Positions 10,001-16,777 of a stretch of 64,000 nucleotides of DNA are shown here, piece by piece. The position numbers were made by a program, and so were the translations under genes. The DNA is from Bacillota bacterium. Its GTDB lineage: Bacteria > Bacillota > Clostridia > Lachnospirales > Lachnospiraceae. The stretch spans positions 1 to 64,000 of the forward strand of contig JAEYSV010000016.1 of assembly GCA_023434365.1 (NCBI GenBank), in the 5' to 3' direction. Every line of letters starts with the position of its first letter. Position 1 is the first letter of the stretch. The notes under the pieces were generated by a model, which had not been told where the DNA came from, did not search any database, and saw nothing but the letters and a program-made list of their open reading frames with translations.

Positions 10001-10207
10001 CGTAATATTCAGGATGCACGAAAACAGATGGGATGTGACATAACAGACACCATCTGCCTTGATTTTGAAGGAGCCGTACCCGAACAATGGATTGATTATA
10101 TTACCCAGGAAACACTGGGCCAAATTGCGAAGGTAGACAATCCAGCGAAGATTATTGCGGTAGAAACAGATTATGGAAATGAGTTATTGATACGTATTGG
10201 AAGATAG
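7091..10207 (+). CDS. ileS: Isoleucyl-tRNA synthetase, type 2 (eukaryote-like)
   Basis: Charges tRNA-Ile. At 1038 aa it is longer than the usual bacterial type-1 enzyme (about 930 aa) and lacks the C-terminal zinc finger of that type. The first class I signature reads PPFPTGKPHHGT near residue 50 (HIGH equivalent HHGT), and the KMSKS equivalent is KKLSKS near residue 605. The central CP1 editing domain is present (WTTTPWTLPSN, about residue 230). This length and signature match the archaeal/eukaryotic-like class, which in other bacteria is linked to natural mupirocin tolerance (family knowledge, not shown here). GGAGG precedes the ATG. Controlled by the T-box upstream. Confidence 0.95.
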   Translation: MKYEELSAKPEGAKIQEEILGFWKTEKIFEKSVEENEGDEFVFYDGPPFPTGKPHHGTVLVSFIKDMIARYQTMRGYRVPRVWGWDCHGLPIENQAETLLGISDKNEIEKTLGIAEFNEKCFEIVSNNNETWREYVEQMARWVDYDGAYKTMDTNFMESVMWAFKQCYEKGLIYRDYRVTPYCMHCETSLSISDTRESDSTRLRQDRWIIAKFKTELIIADKPVFLLAWTTTPWTLPSNLCLAVGETLNYSFVEMQDEIYVACKNTLPNFEKIFGNSPNIVKECTGEELVGLSYEPLFDYFADKKEEGAFKVVSADYVGAEEGVGIVHTAPAFGEDDYWTCKKNRIPLVNPVDEKGRFTQEITDFYDPDSEKNVIEMNPIIIRFLYENRKAVADGTIEHNYPHCWRCKRPLIYKAMDAWYFNVDKIKDRLIDLNEEINWVPETVKHGRFGNWLENARDWNISRNRYWSTPIPIWECVECGERKVLGSIEEIYEVSGVRLTNLHRQYMDQVTFPCQCCGKTIQRVPEVLDCWFESGSVPFAQKHYPFENKEWFESHFPSDFIVEYTGQIRCWFYYLHVLAVALFDKNAFQNCIVHGTILAKDGKKLSKSSKNYTDPMQLMKQYGTDAFRLYLYQTNAMLIGDLLFDESGIQDAYQQIILPYWNACNFFISYANIDGFKSDELVSPQSDNQLDQWMLAKLYETVQNITTNMDRYQVNKYVEYLVSLLDGLTNWYIRRSRRRFWSNSMSSDKLSAYQTMYYVLVNTTKLLSPVAPIISEKIYKTLTEDYSVHLTNWPSIPDEYQNTALIAKVTLSQDIIYLARSIRNKNRIKNRQPLSTLKIALSDSSNNFIVEEFSATIAEELNVKNIEILNEVENIADVKYDPNFNVIRDKYPNKIPDIIKAIKTNHFELHDNEVLLTINNIKENYDPGIILVTYLAKVGQHVACNHGIVVSLDLTLTEELKQEGLARDIVRNIQDARKQMGCDITDTICLDFEGAVPEQWIDYITQETLGQIAKVDNPAKIIAVETDYGNELLIRIGR

Positions 10208-10268
10208 CAAAAAACCACCTTTCCCTCGGCTATATATCAAATTATAGACGAACAAAAAGGTGGTTTTT
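10208..10268 (+). terminator. Terminator after ileS
   Basis: AAAAACCACCTTT just after the stop pairs with AAAGGTGGTTTTT around 10256-10268, separated by an AT-rich loop and ending in a T-run. It serves ileS. The A-run on the other side could make it bidirectional. Confidence 0.8.
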
Positions 10269-10431
10269 ATTTATTTATCTCCAAATACTACCCTCATTAT
10301 ATTACAACTTTTCATATCTCTTTTTCTATTTCCTTTCTTGCCTCCTTATATATATTTCATACACCTACTCAAAAGCAATATTTCTCCCCAGCCATTTTAT
10401 AGGTGCTTATTACCTACTATATTCAACTTAT

Positions 10432-10821
10432 CTAATACCTTCCATACCAAAGTAAATTACAGATATTTAATTGTTTTCCCCATAACTGGTTTCCATTTGC
10501 GATGATTGCAAAATCATCACTATAATTGTATAAGTATATGGTTTCACCAGATTTTAATACGATTGTTAATATACACGTCGCTACACTGCCTACTGCTTCT
10601 TTGTCCTCAACTACATCGTAAATCTGATTATAATACCCTACAAACGTTTCAATGTCTTGTATCTCTTCATTCCCACTATCTAATCTGTATAAATAAATAG
10701 ATTCCACTTCATCTGCTTGCAATTCAAGTAATTTGTCAGAAGTTTTATATGTAAAAAAAATATAAGTACCAGCAAATATCAAACAAATAACTAGTAAAGT
10801 AAAAATTGCTTTTTTTCTCAT
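10432..10821 (-). CDS. Small membrane-anchored extracytoplasmic protein, unknown function
   Basis: 129 aa with an N-terminal membrane segment (AIFTLLVICLIFAGTYIFF) that lacks a lipobox cysteine, so it is likely anchored and faces outward. The rest is a small mixed alpha/beta domain (ESIYLYRLDSGNEE, ILTIVLKSGETIYLYNY). I do not recognise a named family. AGGAGG lies upstream of the ATG. The last ten codons match a decayed copy at 2914-2943, so the gene belongs to a small duplicated family in this genome. The stretch 10269-10431 before its stop holds no other gene that I can support. Confidence 0.65.
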   Translation of the reverse strand: MRKKAIFTLLVICLIFAGTYIFFTYKTSDKLLELQADEVESIYLYRLDSGNEEIQDIETFVGYYNQIYDVVEDKEAVGSVATCILTIVLKSGETIYLYNYSDDFAIIANGNQLWGKQLNICNLLWYGRY

Positions 10822-10970
10822 ATTTCCTCCTGGTATCTTAGACTGCTGAAAAATAACCTATTCCTTATCCATTTATACCTTTGGACTCCGTGTGTGTTCT
10901 TAAAATGAGAATAAGAATTTCATTTACTTCACTATATATTGGTTTTACAAAAAATCATATTGATTTATGT

Positions 10971-11021
10971 CGTTGGTTTTTGTTGGCTTTTGTTGCTTTT
11001 AGGTTCTACTCATACTATAAT
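10971..11021 (+). promoter_or_regulatory. Three 10-bp direct repeats before a -10 box (promoter of the Spo0A-like regulator)
   Basis: GTTGG at 10972, GTTGG at 10982 and GTTGC at 10992 recur at exactly 10-base spacing, each followed by a T-run. TATAAT lies at 11016-11021, so the repeats cover the -35 region, where there is no good TTGACA. Tandem sites one helical turn apart are how Spo0A dimers bind paired 0A boxes. The motif TGTTGGC shares only part of the TGTCGAA box. Autoregulation by the neighbouring Spo0A-like protein is inferred. Confidence 0.55.
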
Positions 11022-11054
11022 TATAGAAAGTATATTTATGGAGGAATTAAATAT

Positions 11055-11837
11055 ATGGAGGAACTCACGATTCTAATTGTTGAGGATGACCCAGAAGCTT
11101 GTAAAAGGTTTGCTCAGTCTGCAGAAGAATATGAAGATATTTTAATTGTCAGTATTACCAATAATGCTGCCAAAGCGCTTACCGATATTCAAGATTATTT
11201 ACCCAATGTAGTGATCCTTGATCTAGAGCTACATCTTGGTAGCGGCAATGGGCTTGAAGTTTTAAATGGTCTCCGTAATATGAACCTAGACGTAAATCCA
11301 TACATACTAATCACTACGAATAACTCCAGCAACACAACCTTTGAGTATGCCAGACAACTAGGTACCGATTTTATCATGTCGAAGCATCAAAGCGACTACT
11401 CTGAAAAGAATGTCCTTAACTTTGTGAAAATGATGAAACCCGTAATCAAAAGTAAGGCTGCAACCTTCTCCTCGACAATGTTAACTACCGAATCACCAGA
11501 ATTATATAAAAAACGAATTAAGCGTCGAATAGTATCTGAACTAAACCTAGTGGGCATCAATCCAAAAGCAGTTGGATACCAATACCTCATTGACGCCATT
11601 CTTCTAATTATAAAGAAACCAACTCAAAACCTATGCAGTATTATTGCGCAAATGTATGGAAAGACCGAAAGCAGTGTAGAACGTGCGATTCAAAATGCGA
11701 TAGACAGAGCCTGGAAGCAAGCAGATATCGAAGATCTATTGCAGCATTATACCGCAAAGATTCACTCTGATAAGGGAACTCCTACGATTACTGAATTTGT
11801 ATATTACTATGCCAATAAAATTAGAAATGAATATTAA
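11055..11837 (+). CDS. Spo0A-like response regulator (receiver plus Spo0A C-terminal DNA-binding domain)
   Basis: 260 aa. The frame is open 58 codons upstream, but TATGGAGG before the ATG at 11055 and the conserved receiver start (LTILIVEDDPEA) fix this start. Receiver residues are in place: acidic pair Asp11/Asp12, phosphoacceptor Asp56 (VILDLEL), the TTN strand and Lys in IMSKH. The C-terminal half matches the Spo0A effector domain (GYQYLIDAILLI, then SSVERAIQNAIDRAW, the recognition helix region, and TITEFVYYYANKIR). It is not the housekeeping Spo0A: the linker is short, the sequence is divergent, and it is paired with a kinase gene. Likely a DNA-binding output of a dedicated signalling pathway. 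Confidence 0.85.
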   Translation: MEELTILIVEDDPEACKRFAQSAEEYEDILIVSITNNAAKALTDIQDYLPNVVILDLELHLGSGNGLEVLNGLRNMNLDVNPYILITTNNSSNTTFEYARQLGTDFIMSKHQSDYSEKNVLNFVKMMKPVIKSKAATFSSTMLTTESPELYKKRIKRRIVSELNLVGINPKAVGYQYLIDAILLIIKKPTQNLCSIIAQMYGKTESSVERAIQNAIDRAWKQADIEDLLQHYTAKIHSDKGTPTITEFVYYYANKIRNEY

Positions 11838-11840
11838 GAA

Positions 11841-11862
11841 AGAGTCTGGCAAGCCAGACTCT
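11841..11862 (-). terminator. Terminator of the 15-codon gene (possibly bidirectional)
   Basis: AGAGTCTGGC (11841-11850) pairs with GCCAGACTCT (11853-11862), ten uninterrupted base pairs. On the minus strand it is followed by TTTCTTA, a U-rich tail; on the plus strand by AGCGTTAAA. It therefore serves best to end the minus-strand transcript coming from about 11988, and may also stop the response-regulator transcript. Confidence 0.7.
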
Positions 11863-11895
11863 AGCGTTAAATGTTTTATTCGTTTCCTATTAATA

Positions 11896-11943
11896 TTAGT
11901 TTCTATACCAACCAGATATTAAATCCCATATATTCTCCCACAT
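11896..11943 (-). CDS. 15-codon peptide gene between regulator and kinase
   Basis: On the minus strand GAGGAGGAATAAGAT leads into an ATG at 11943 and the frame MWENIWDLISGWYRN, then TAA. The ribosome site is as good as any in the window, a stop codon lies two codons upstream of the ATG, and a terminator follows 34 bases after the stop. The peptide has three Trp and a hydrophobic face if helical, no Cys and no signal sequence. Its position between a response regulator and a membrane kinase suggests a signal peptide, small membrane-active peptide or dual-function RNA. The function is inference only; expression is untested. Confidence 0.5.
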   Translation of the reverse strand: MWENIWDLISGWYRN

Positions 11944-11957
11944 ATCTTATTCCTCCT

Positions 11958-11990
11958 CATTAGTTAATAAATAGATTTTATTAACTAATG
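11958..11990. promoter_or_regulatory. Perfect 14-bp inverted repeat (operator or 5' mRNA hairpin)
   Basis: CATTAGTTAATAAA (11958-11971) and its exact complement (11977-11990) flank TAGAT. On the minus strand GATAAT (11995-12000) would be a -10 box, placing transcription start near 11988, so the RNA would begin with this stem-loop and run straight into GGAGGA of the 15-codon gene. The element also lies about 70 bases before the kinase start, so a DNA-binding role for both genes is equally possible. Confidence 0.6.
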
Positions 11991-12059
11991 AAGAATTATC
12001 CTATTTGTTCGCGTTGTGGATTTTTAGTTGGTATTATTATATTTATGGAGGTAGAAACC

Positions 12060-13505
12060 GTGTTCGCAACTTACGCAAAATACTTTTTTATAATCATTTG
12101 TAGTTTTTATTTTTATTACAAACTACTCCATCTTTCAATAGCTAAGAAAGAGATTATTACCATTATCCTCTTCTCTATTTTTATTCAAATACCCCTATTT
12201 TATATTCATGAATATGCCCCATTTATATTTGTTCCTTTTATGGTAATCGTGTTTTATATCCTTGTATTATATATTAGCAAAGCAACTTATAATGTATCCT
12301 TTGTCACCTCTGTTATCTCATTCGGACTTACTTATTTTACCTTTTTTTGGGCTACCATCATACTCCTTCTACCTGGCCTTTTCTTATTAGGTCTGATTAC
12401 AAACCGTGAACTCTTCAATATAATAACACACCTGCTCATTGGTATGGTCCAACTGCTCATTTCCTCTTTGCCCTTTCGCTTAAGACGTCTAAAAAAAGGA
12501 ATGCCTTTTATCATGCAAAAAACTTCGAATACTGTAGGTATCATAATTAGTATTTTTATTTTACTAGCCATCTCATTATTAGGCATACGTGAAAATAATG
12601 ATTTTATACTTGCTTCCTACATATTGTTTACTGCTATTTGCGGGTTACTCCTCATCGTTTGGTGGCGCAGACAGATAACCAAGTCCTACCTAGAAAAGCT
12701 ACGTACTAAGGAAATGATGGATTTGAGAAATGATTTTGCAGCATTAAAAAAAGAGAATGAAAAATTGTCAAAAATCATTCACAAAGACAACAAATTAATC
12801 CCAGCGATGGAGATGGCAGTCAAGGACTTACTAAGCACTTATACTTCCAATGATTCCAATGCAGAATTAGCAAAAAAGGCCTCCAGTCTGTTGTCGGAAC
12901 TAGAACGTCTCTCAAGTGAAAGAAACGGAATCCTTCAACATTACGAAACGACTGCTGCCATCCTACCAACTACTGGTTTGGTACGTATAGACTCACTTCT
13001 TAGTTATATGCAGCAAAAAGCCACTTCCTGTGGTATTAACTTTAATTTTTCACTCAATTGCAATCTGAAGTTTATGACAAATAATATAATTGATGAGAAT
13101 TCACTGTCCACAATCATTGCTGATCTCGTTGAAAACTCAATAATCTCTTCAAAAAATCAGACAACCAAAAGTATTCTATTGAGTATTAATATTGAAAATA
13201 CCTATTACTGCCTTAATGTTTTCGACAGTGGCACTCCTTTTGAGCCACATGTAATTATGAATCTGGGTAAAGTCCGTACTACGACTCATGCTGACACAGG
13301 CGGTAGCGGCATTGGTCTAATGACCCTTTTTGAAATTCTAGAACAGTGTAAAGCAAGTTTTACTCTAGACGAAACACTGAATAATAATCTCTACACCAAA
13401 AAAATAAGCTTGTGCTTTGATGGTTTAAATCAAATCAATATTAAGAGTAATAGAGTGTCGTTACATAGTATCGCATCTATTCGCGATGATATTATTTTTG
13501 GATAA
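12060..13505 (+). CDS. AgrC-like membrane sensor histidine kinase
   Basis: About 481 aa from a GTG at 12060, chosen because GGAGG lies eight bases upstream. An ATG at 11988 in the same frame has no ribosome site and falls inside the inverted repeat. Roughly six to seven membrane helices fill residues 1-205, then a coiled linker with the likely phospho-His (KIIHKDNKLIP, about His241), and a GHKL ATPase domain with the N box (ADLVENSI) and G box (GGSGIGLMTLFEILEQ). This plan, a polytopic sensor without an extracellular domain plus HATPase, is that of peptide-sensing HPK10 kinases. Probable partner of the Spo0A-like regulator. Its stop is six bases from the stop of the convergent anti-sigma gene. 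Confidence 0.8.
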   Translation: MFATYAKYFFIIICSFYFYYKLLHLSIAKKEIITIILFSIFIQIPLFYIHEYAPFIFVPFMVIVFYILVLYISKATYNVSFVTSVISFGLTYFTFFWATIILLLPGLFLLGLITNRELFNIITHLLIGMVQLLISSLPFRLRRLKKGMPFIMQKTSNTVGIIISIFILLAISLLGIRENNDFILASYILFTAICGLLLIVWWRRQITKSYLEKLRTKEMMDLRNDFAALKKENEKLSKIIHKDNKLIPAMEMAVKDLLSTYTSNDSNAELAKKASSLLSELERLSSERNGILQHYETTAAILPTTGLVRIDSLLSYMQQKATSCGINFNFSLNCNLKFMTNNIIDENSLSTIIADLVENSIISSKNQTTKSILLSINIENTYYCLNVFDSGTPFEPHVIMNLGKVRTTTHADTGGSGIGLMTLFEILEQCKASFTLDETLNNNLYTKKISLCFDGLNQINIKSNRVSLHSIASIRDDIIFG

Positions 13506-13511
13506 TGGAAA

Positions 13512-14078
13512 CTACTGTTTCTGAACCCACCCATTTGACTTTTTAGTCATCCAACATGTAAATAAGCCTATTATGAGTCCGACCACTGCTGGCACAAAAC
13601 TAAAACACAAATCAAAAAGCGACATATATCCAAACATTACATATACAAGTAGTTCTGCATAGATACCGCATAACAATGGCATTACCCATTTTGAACGTTT
13701 ATTTAATAAAGCCAGTACCAACGTGCAACCACATGACGTCGTTGGCAGTATTACATATAAAAAAAGAAGACAATATCCCAATTCATTACCCGGTTCCAAG
13801 AATAAACCAGTCAACAAAGTCCACACAGCGATTAATAGAAACACAATGAGCACTATCATGCTGGCCATATATTTTCGAATTTGGAATCTAAAACGTTTTA
13901 ATGGTTTATCACCCACAGGTTGAATCTCAAAGTCAGTCCTTTGCATAGATTCCATGGATTCTTTGCAGTCCTCACATGTTGTTAAGTGTTCTTGTACAAA
14001 CACTTTACTTCCTTCGCTTGCTATATTTTCTATGTACAACGGTAACAAATCCCTAACTATATCACATTCCTGTTTCAT
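13512..14078 (-). CDS. Anti-sigma factor with zinc-finger domain
   Basis: 189 aa from the ATG at 14078, preceded by GAGGAGA; an in-frame upstream GTG is less likely. The N terminus is the zf-HC2 anti-sigma module (CDIVRDLLPLYIE and HLTTCEDCKE, giving H-x3-C-x2-C). Three to four membrane helices follow (MIVLIVFLLIAVWTLL, YCLLFLYVILPTT, LVYVMFGYMSLF). It should hold the ECF sigma factor inactive at the membrane until a cell-envelope signal releases it. The gene overlaps the end of the sigma-factor gene by 17 bases, which supports translational coupling. The signal sensed cannot be told. Confidence 0.85.
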   Translation of the reverse strand: MKQECDIVRDLLPLYIENIASEGSKVFVQEHLTTCEDCKESMESMQRTDFEIQPVGDKPLKRFRFQIRKYMASMIVLIVFLLIAVWTLLTGLFLEPGNELGYCLLFLYVILPTTSCGCTLVLALLNKRSKWVMPLLCGIYAELLVYVMFGYMSLFDLCFSFVPAVVGLIIGLFTCWMTKKSNGWVQKQ

Positions 14079-14577
14079 AATGATTCTCCTCTCTTTCACC
14101 TAGATTATTTTGGATCATCTCCTTCGCACGATGGAAGGAAACACAGGCCCAATGTTCCGTCTTTTCAAAGAGGTCTCCAATCTGCCGAAACGATAGTTCT
14201 CCAAATACGCGAAGTGTAAAGATCTCTTTGTAAGGCTCTTTCAAGCCGTGCAAGATCTGGTGCAAGGAATAAGCCAATTCCTTGTCCACCAAAATCTGCT
14301 CCAAGCTCTTTTGTGAAATCGCAAACTGCCACCCCATCTCATCCTGCTTAACAAGTTTCTTTTCACGCTTACAATACGAGAAAAAGCAGTTTTTTGCTAT
14401 CTGACAGAGCCACACACGAATATCACATTCTCCACGAAAATGATCAATTCCCTTCATCGCTTTGAAAAATGTCTCTTGCGTTAGTTCTTCTGCCAGCACC
14501 TCATCTGCCGTCAATCCGCGCAAATATTTGAAAACATCTTCAAAATATTCTTTGTAAATACTATCAATCTCTAGCAT
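14062..14577 (-). CDS. ECF-type RNA polymerase sigma factor
   Basis: 171 aa from the ATG at 14577, with GGGGGAG just upstream; the frame is open further but without a ribosome site. Region 2 is clear (YFEDVFKYLRGL, then ELTQETFFKAM, RGECDIRVWLCQIAKNCF), as is region 4 (EPYKEIFTLRVFGELSFRQIGDLF, a helix-turn-helix). Directs transcription of an envelope or stress regulon. Forms a pair with the zinc-finger anti-sigma gene that overlaps its 3' end, and starts 60 bases after the recQ stop, so the three may share a transcript. The target promoters are not visible here. Confidence 0.9.
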   Translation of the reverse strand: MLEIDSIYKEYFEDVFKYLRGLTADEVLAEELTQETFFKAMKGIDHFRGECDIRVWLCQIAKNCFFSYCKREKKLVKQDEMGWQFAISQKSLEQILVDKELAYSLHQILHGLKEPYKEIFTLRVFGELSFRQIGDLFEKTEHWACVSFHRAKEMIQNNLGEREENHYETGM

Positions 14578-14637
14578 ATGCTCCCCCTTTCTCCCTATAA
14601 GACTTCTATCAAAGGAAAATATCACAAGACTAGTCAA

Positions 14638-16473
14638 TTAATTTTCTCTCTCAAAGGCATCGATCTCATCCAAAAACCTCTGCCCATATTTATTAAACTT
14701 ATTCTCCCCCACACCTGTAACATCAAGCATTTCTGCCCTATTATGTGGAATCTTTACACACATATCAATCAACGTCTTATCATTGAAAATGATATAAGGT
14801 GGCATCGCCTCTTCTTTTGCAATCTCTAAGCGAAGCTGCCGCAATTGTTCGAACAGCTTATATCCAGTACTAGTAAGTGAATCCGTGTTTTTCTTTTTTG
14901 CCGATTTTTTATGACTTCTTGTTGGTTCCTTCTCCTCATGCATCCGCACAATTACTTTCGTATTCTCATCACGCAAGCGATTCATTTCGTTGCCCACACG
15001 AAATACACCGTACCTATCTTCCGTTTGGTACAGATAACCTTCTAACACCATTTGGTTAATCAATAATCTTAGGTCTGCCTCACTACAATGACTCAACGCA
15101 CCAAAAGAACGGTAGCTGTCCAATCCTAGCTCCTTAAGTCTCGCACGATTGGCACCAATAAGCGTACCAAGAATTATGTTAAGGCCATATCTACCCTTTG
15201 TCTCTATCACGCAGTTAATGACCCATTTTGCTTCAGATGTCATATCGACTTCTCTATATTCCCTGTGACAATTACCACAATTATCGCAAGCGCCCTCCGT
15301 CTTATCACCAAAATAATGAAGGATATAGTTTCTGAGGCACTCTGTCGTCTTGCAATAATTTATCATTACTTGGAGTCTATGAATATCTCTCTGTTGAATC
15401 AGCTCAATATCCTCATCGTTCACCTCTGAGAAATCTTTTCGTTCAAGGAGGAACTTGTTTATCACTACATCCTGAGCTGAAAATAACAGAACACATTGCG
15501 ATGGTTCACCATCACGCCCGGCACGTCCCGCCTCCTGATAGTAATTCTCTATACTCTGTGGCATATTGTAATGAATCACATAACGAACGTTCGACTTATC
15601 AATACCCATCCCGAACGCATTGGTCGCAACGATAATAGGTGTTCGATCATAGATAAAATCATCCTGATTCTTCTTTCTTGTCTCATTGTCGATTCCCGCA
15701 TGATATTTGGTGACAGGCACCCCACGCTTAAACAGCAATTCGCACAGATTGTCAACATTCTTTCTTGTAGCACAGTAAATGATACCGCTATCATTTGGAT
15801 GTTTTTCGATATAATCTATAACAAAATCATCTTTACGCTTTATACTCTCCACACGATAGTATAGGTTTTCCCGATCAAATCCGGTCACTACCACCTCTGG
15901 TCTCTGTAACTTAAGCGTACATATAATATCATTTTTTACTTCTTCCGTGGCCGTAGCCGTAAACGCACTAATAATAGGACGTTTGGGAAGAGTATCAACA
16001 AAGTCAATAATTTTTACATAGCTAGGTCTAAAATCCTGTCCCCACTGCGAAATACAATGAGCCTCATCCACCGTAACCATCGAAATATTGGCTCTTGTCG
16101 CAAACCCTACAAATTCACTGCTCTCTAATCGCTCTGGTGCCACATATATTATTTTATAAACTCCTTGTCCAGCCAGTTGAAGTGCCTTTGCAATCTGAGC
16201 ATCCGATAGGGATGAATTGATGAACGCTGCATGAACACCCGCTGCATTTAGAGCCTTCACCTGATCTTGCATCAAGGAAATAAGTGGCGAGATCACCAGA
16301 GTAATCCCAGAGAGCATTAATGCCGGCAACTGATAACAGATGGACTTCCCCGCTCCAGTAGGCATAATAGACATAGAATCTCTCCCAGACAATATAGTAT
16401 TTATAATACTTTCCTGGCCTTCTCGAAACGAGTCATAACCAAAATAAACTTTCAGAGTTTCTAACATGTTCAT
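14638..16473 (-). CDS. recQ: ATP-dependent DNA helicase RecQ
   Basis: 611 aa, standard for bacterial RecQ. Motif order: Walker A MPTGAGKSICYQLP, DEAH box TVDEAHCISQWG, motif III SAFTATAT, helicase C domain with ATNAFGMGIDK and QEAGRAGRDG, zinc-binding CDNCGNC in the RQC region, and a C-terminal HRDC domain (AMPPYIIFNDKTL). Unwinds DNA 3' to 5' in recombination repair and fork restart. GAGGGG precedes the ATG. It is followed on the same strand by the sigma/anti-sigma pair. Confidence 0.95.
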   Translation of the reverse strand: MNMLETLKVYFGYDSFREGQESIINTILSGRDSMSIMPTGAGKSICYQLPALMLSGITLVISPLISLMQDQVKALNAAGVHAAFINSSLSDAQIAKALQLAGQGVYKIIYVAPERLESSEFVGFATRANISMVTVDEAHCISQWGQDFRPSYVKIIDFVDTLPKRPIISAFTATATEEVKNDIICTLKLQRPEVVVTGFDRENLYYRVESIKRKDDFVIDYIEKHPNDSGIIYCATRKNVDNLCELLFKRGVPVTKYHAGIDNETRKKNQDDFIYDRTPIIVATNAFGMGIDKSNVRYVIHYNMPQSIENYYQEAGRAGRDGEPSQCVLLFSAQDVVINKFLLERKDFSEVNDEDIELIQQRDIHRLQVMINYCKTTECLRNYILHYFGDKTEGACDNCGNCHREYREVDMTSEAKWVINCVIETKGRYGLNIILGTLIGANRARLKELGLDSYRSFGALSHCSEADLRLLINQMVLEGYLYQTEDRYGVFRVGNEMNRLRDENTKVIVRMHEEKEPTRSHKKSAKKKNTDSLTSTGYKLFEQLRQLRLEIAKEEAMPPYIIFNDKTLIDMCVKIPHNRAEMLDVTGVGENKFNKYGQRFLDEIDAFEREN

Positions 16474-16583
16474 AATTTCTTTCCCCTCTTATCTAAGGCA
16501 TTACCTTTATATCATTTGTAGATAATTATACCGTATTGGATATGATAATTCCTCTGCTTTTTAATTTTATTATTTTCTATGAA

Positions 16584-16748
16584 GATTAGGGCGTCAAAAG
16601 CCCTGTATTTAGGGCCTTATGTGCCACTACGAACTTCATCCAAGCGAGAGCGTGTTGCGAATGAACTATGCCTTGCATCACGTTTCACAAACAGAATTGT
16701 GCAAATTGACGAACTATAATTTTAATAAGGGCTTTTGACGCCCTAATC
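16584..16748. repeat. 165-bp element with perfect 21-bp terminal inverted repeats
   Basis: Bases 16584-16604 are the exact reverse complement of 16728-16748 (core GGGCGTCAAAAGCCC). The interior has no ORF. The left interior, ending in ATCCAAGC, resembles 61403-61449, so parts of it are dispersed in the genome. This is a non-coding mobile-element-like (MITE/BIME-type) hairpin lying between recQ and the uppS paralogue. No target-site duplication is obvious. The remaining parts of the 16474-16777 gap are AT-rich and empty. Confidence 0.7.
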
Positions 16749-16777
16749 CTATGAAACAAAAAAGAGATTGAAAATTA

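Noticed and set aside
10305..10420. Very short minus-strand frames (14 codons or fewer) before the gene at 10432
   Set aside because: Ribosome sites are badly spaced and no terminator or conserved context supports them.
11988..12059. In-frame upstream ATG of the kinase gene, giving a 505-aa protein
   Set aside because: The ATG lies inside a perfect inverted repeat with no ribosome site, whereas GTG at 12060 has GGAGG at ideal spacing.
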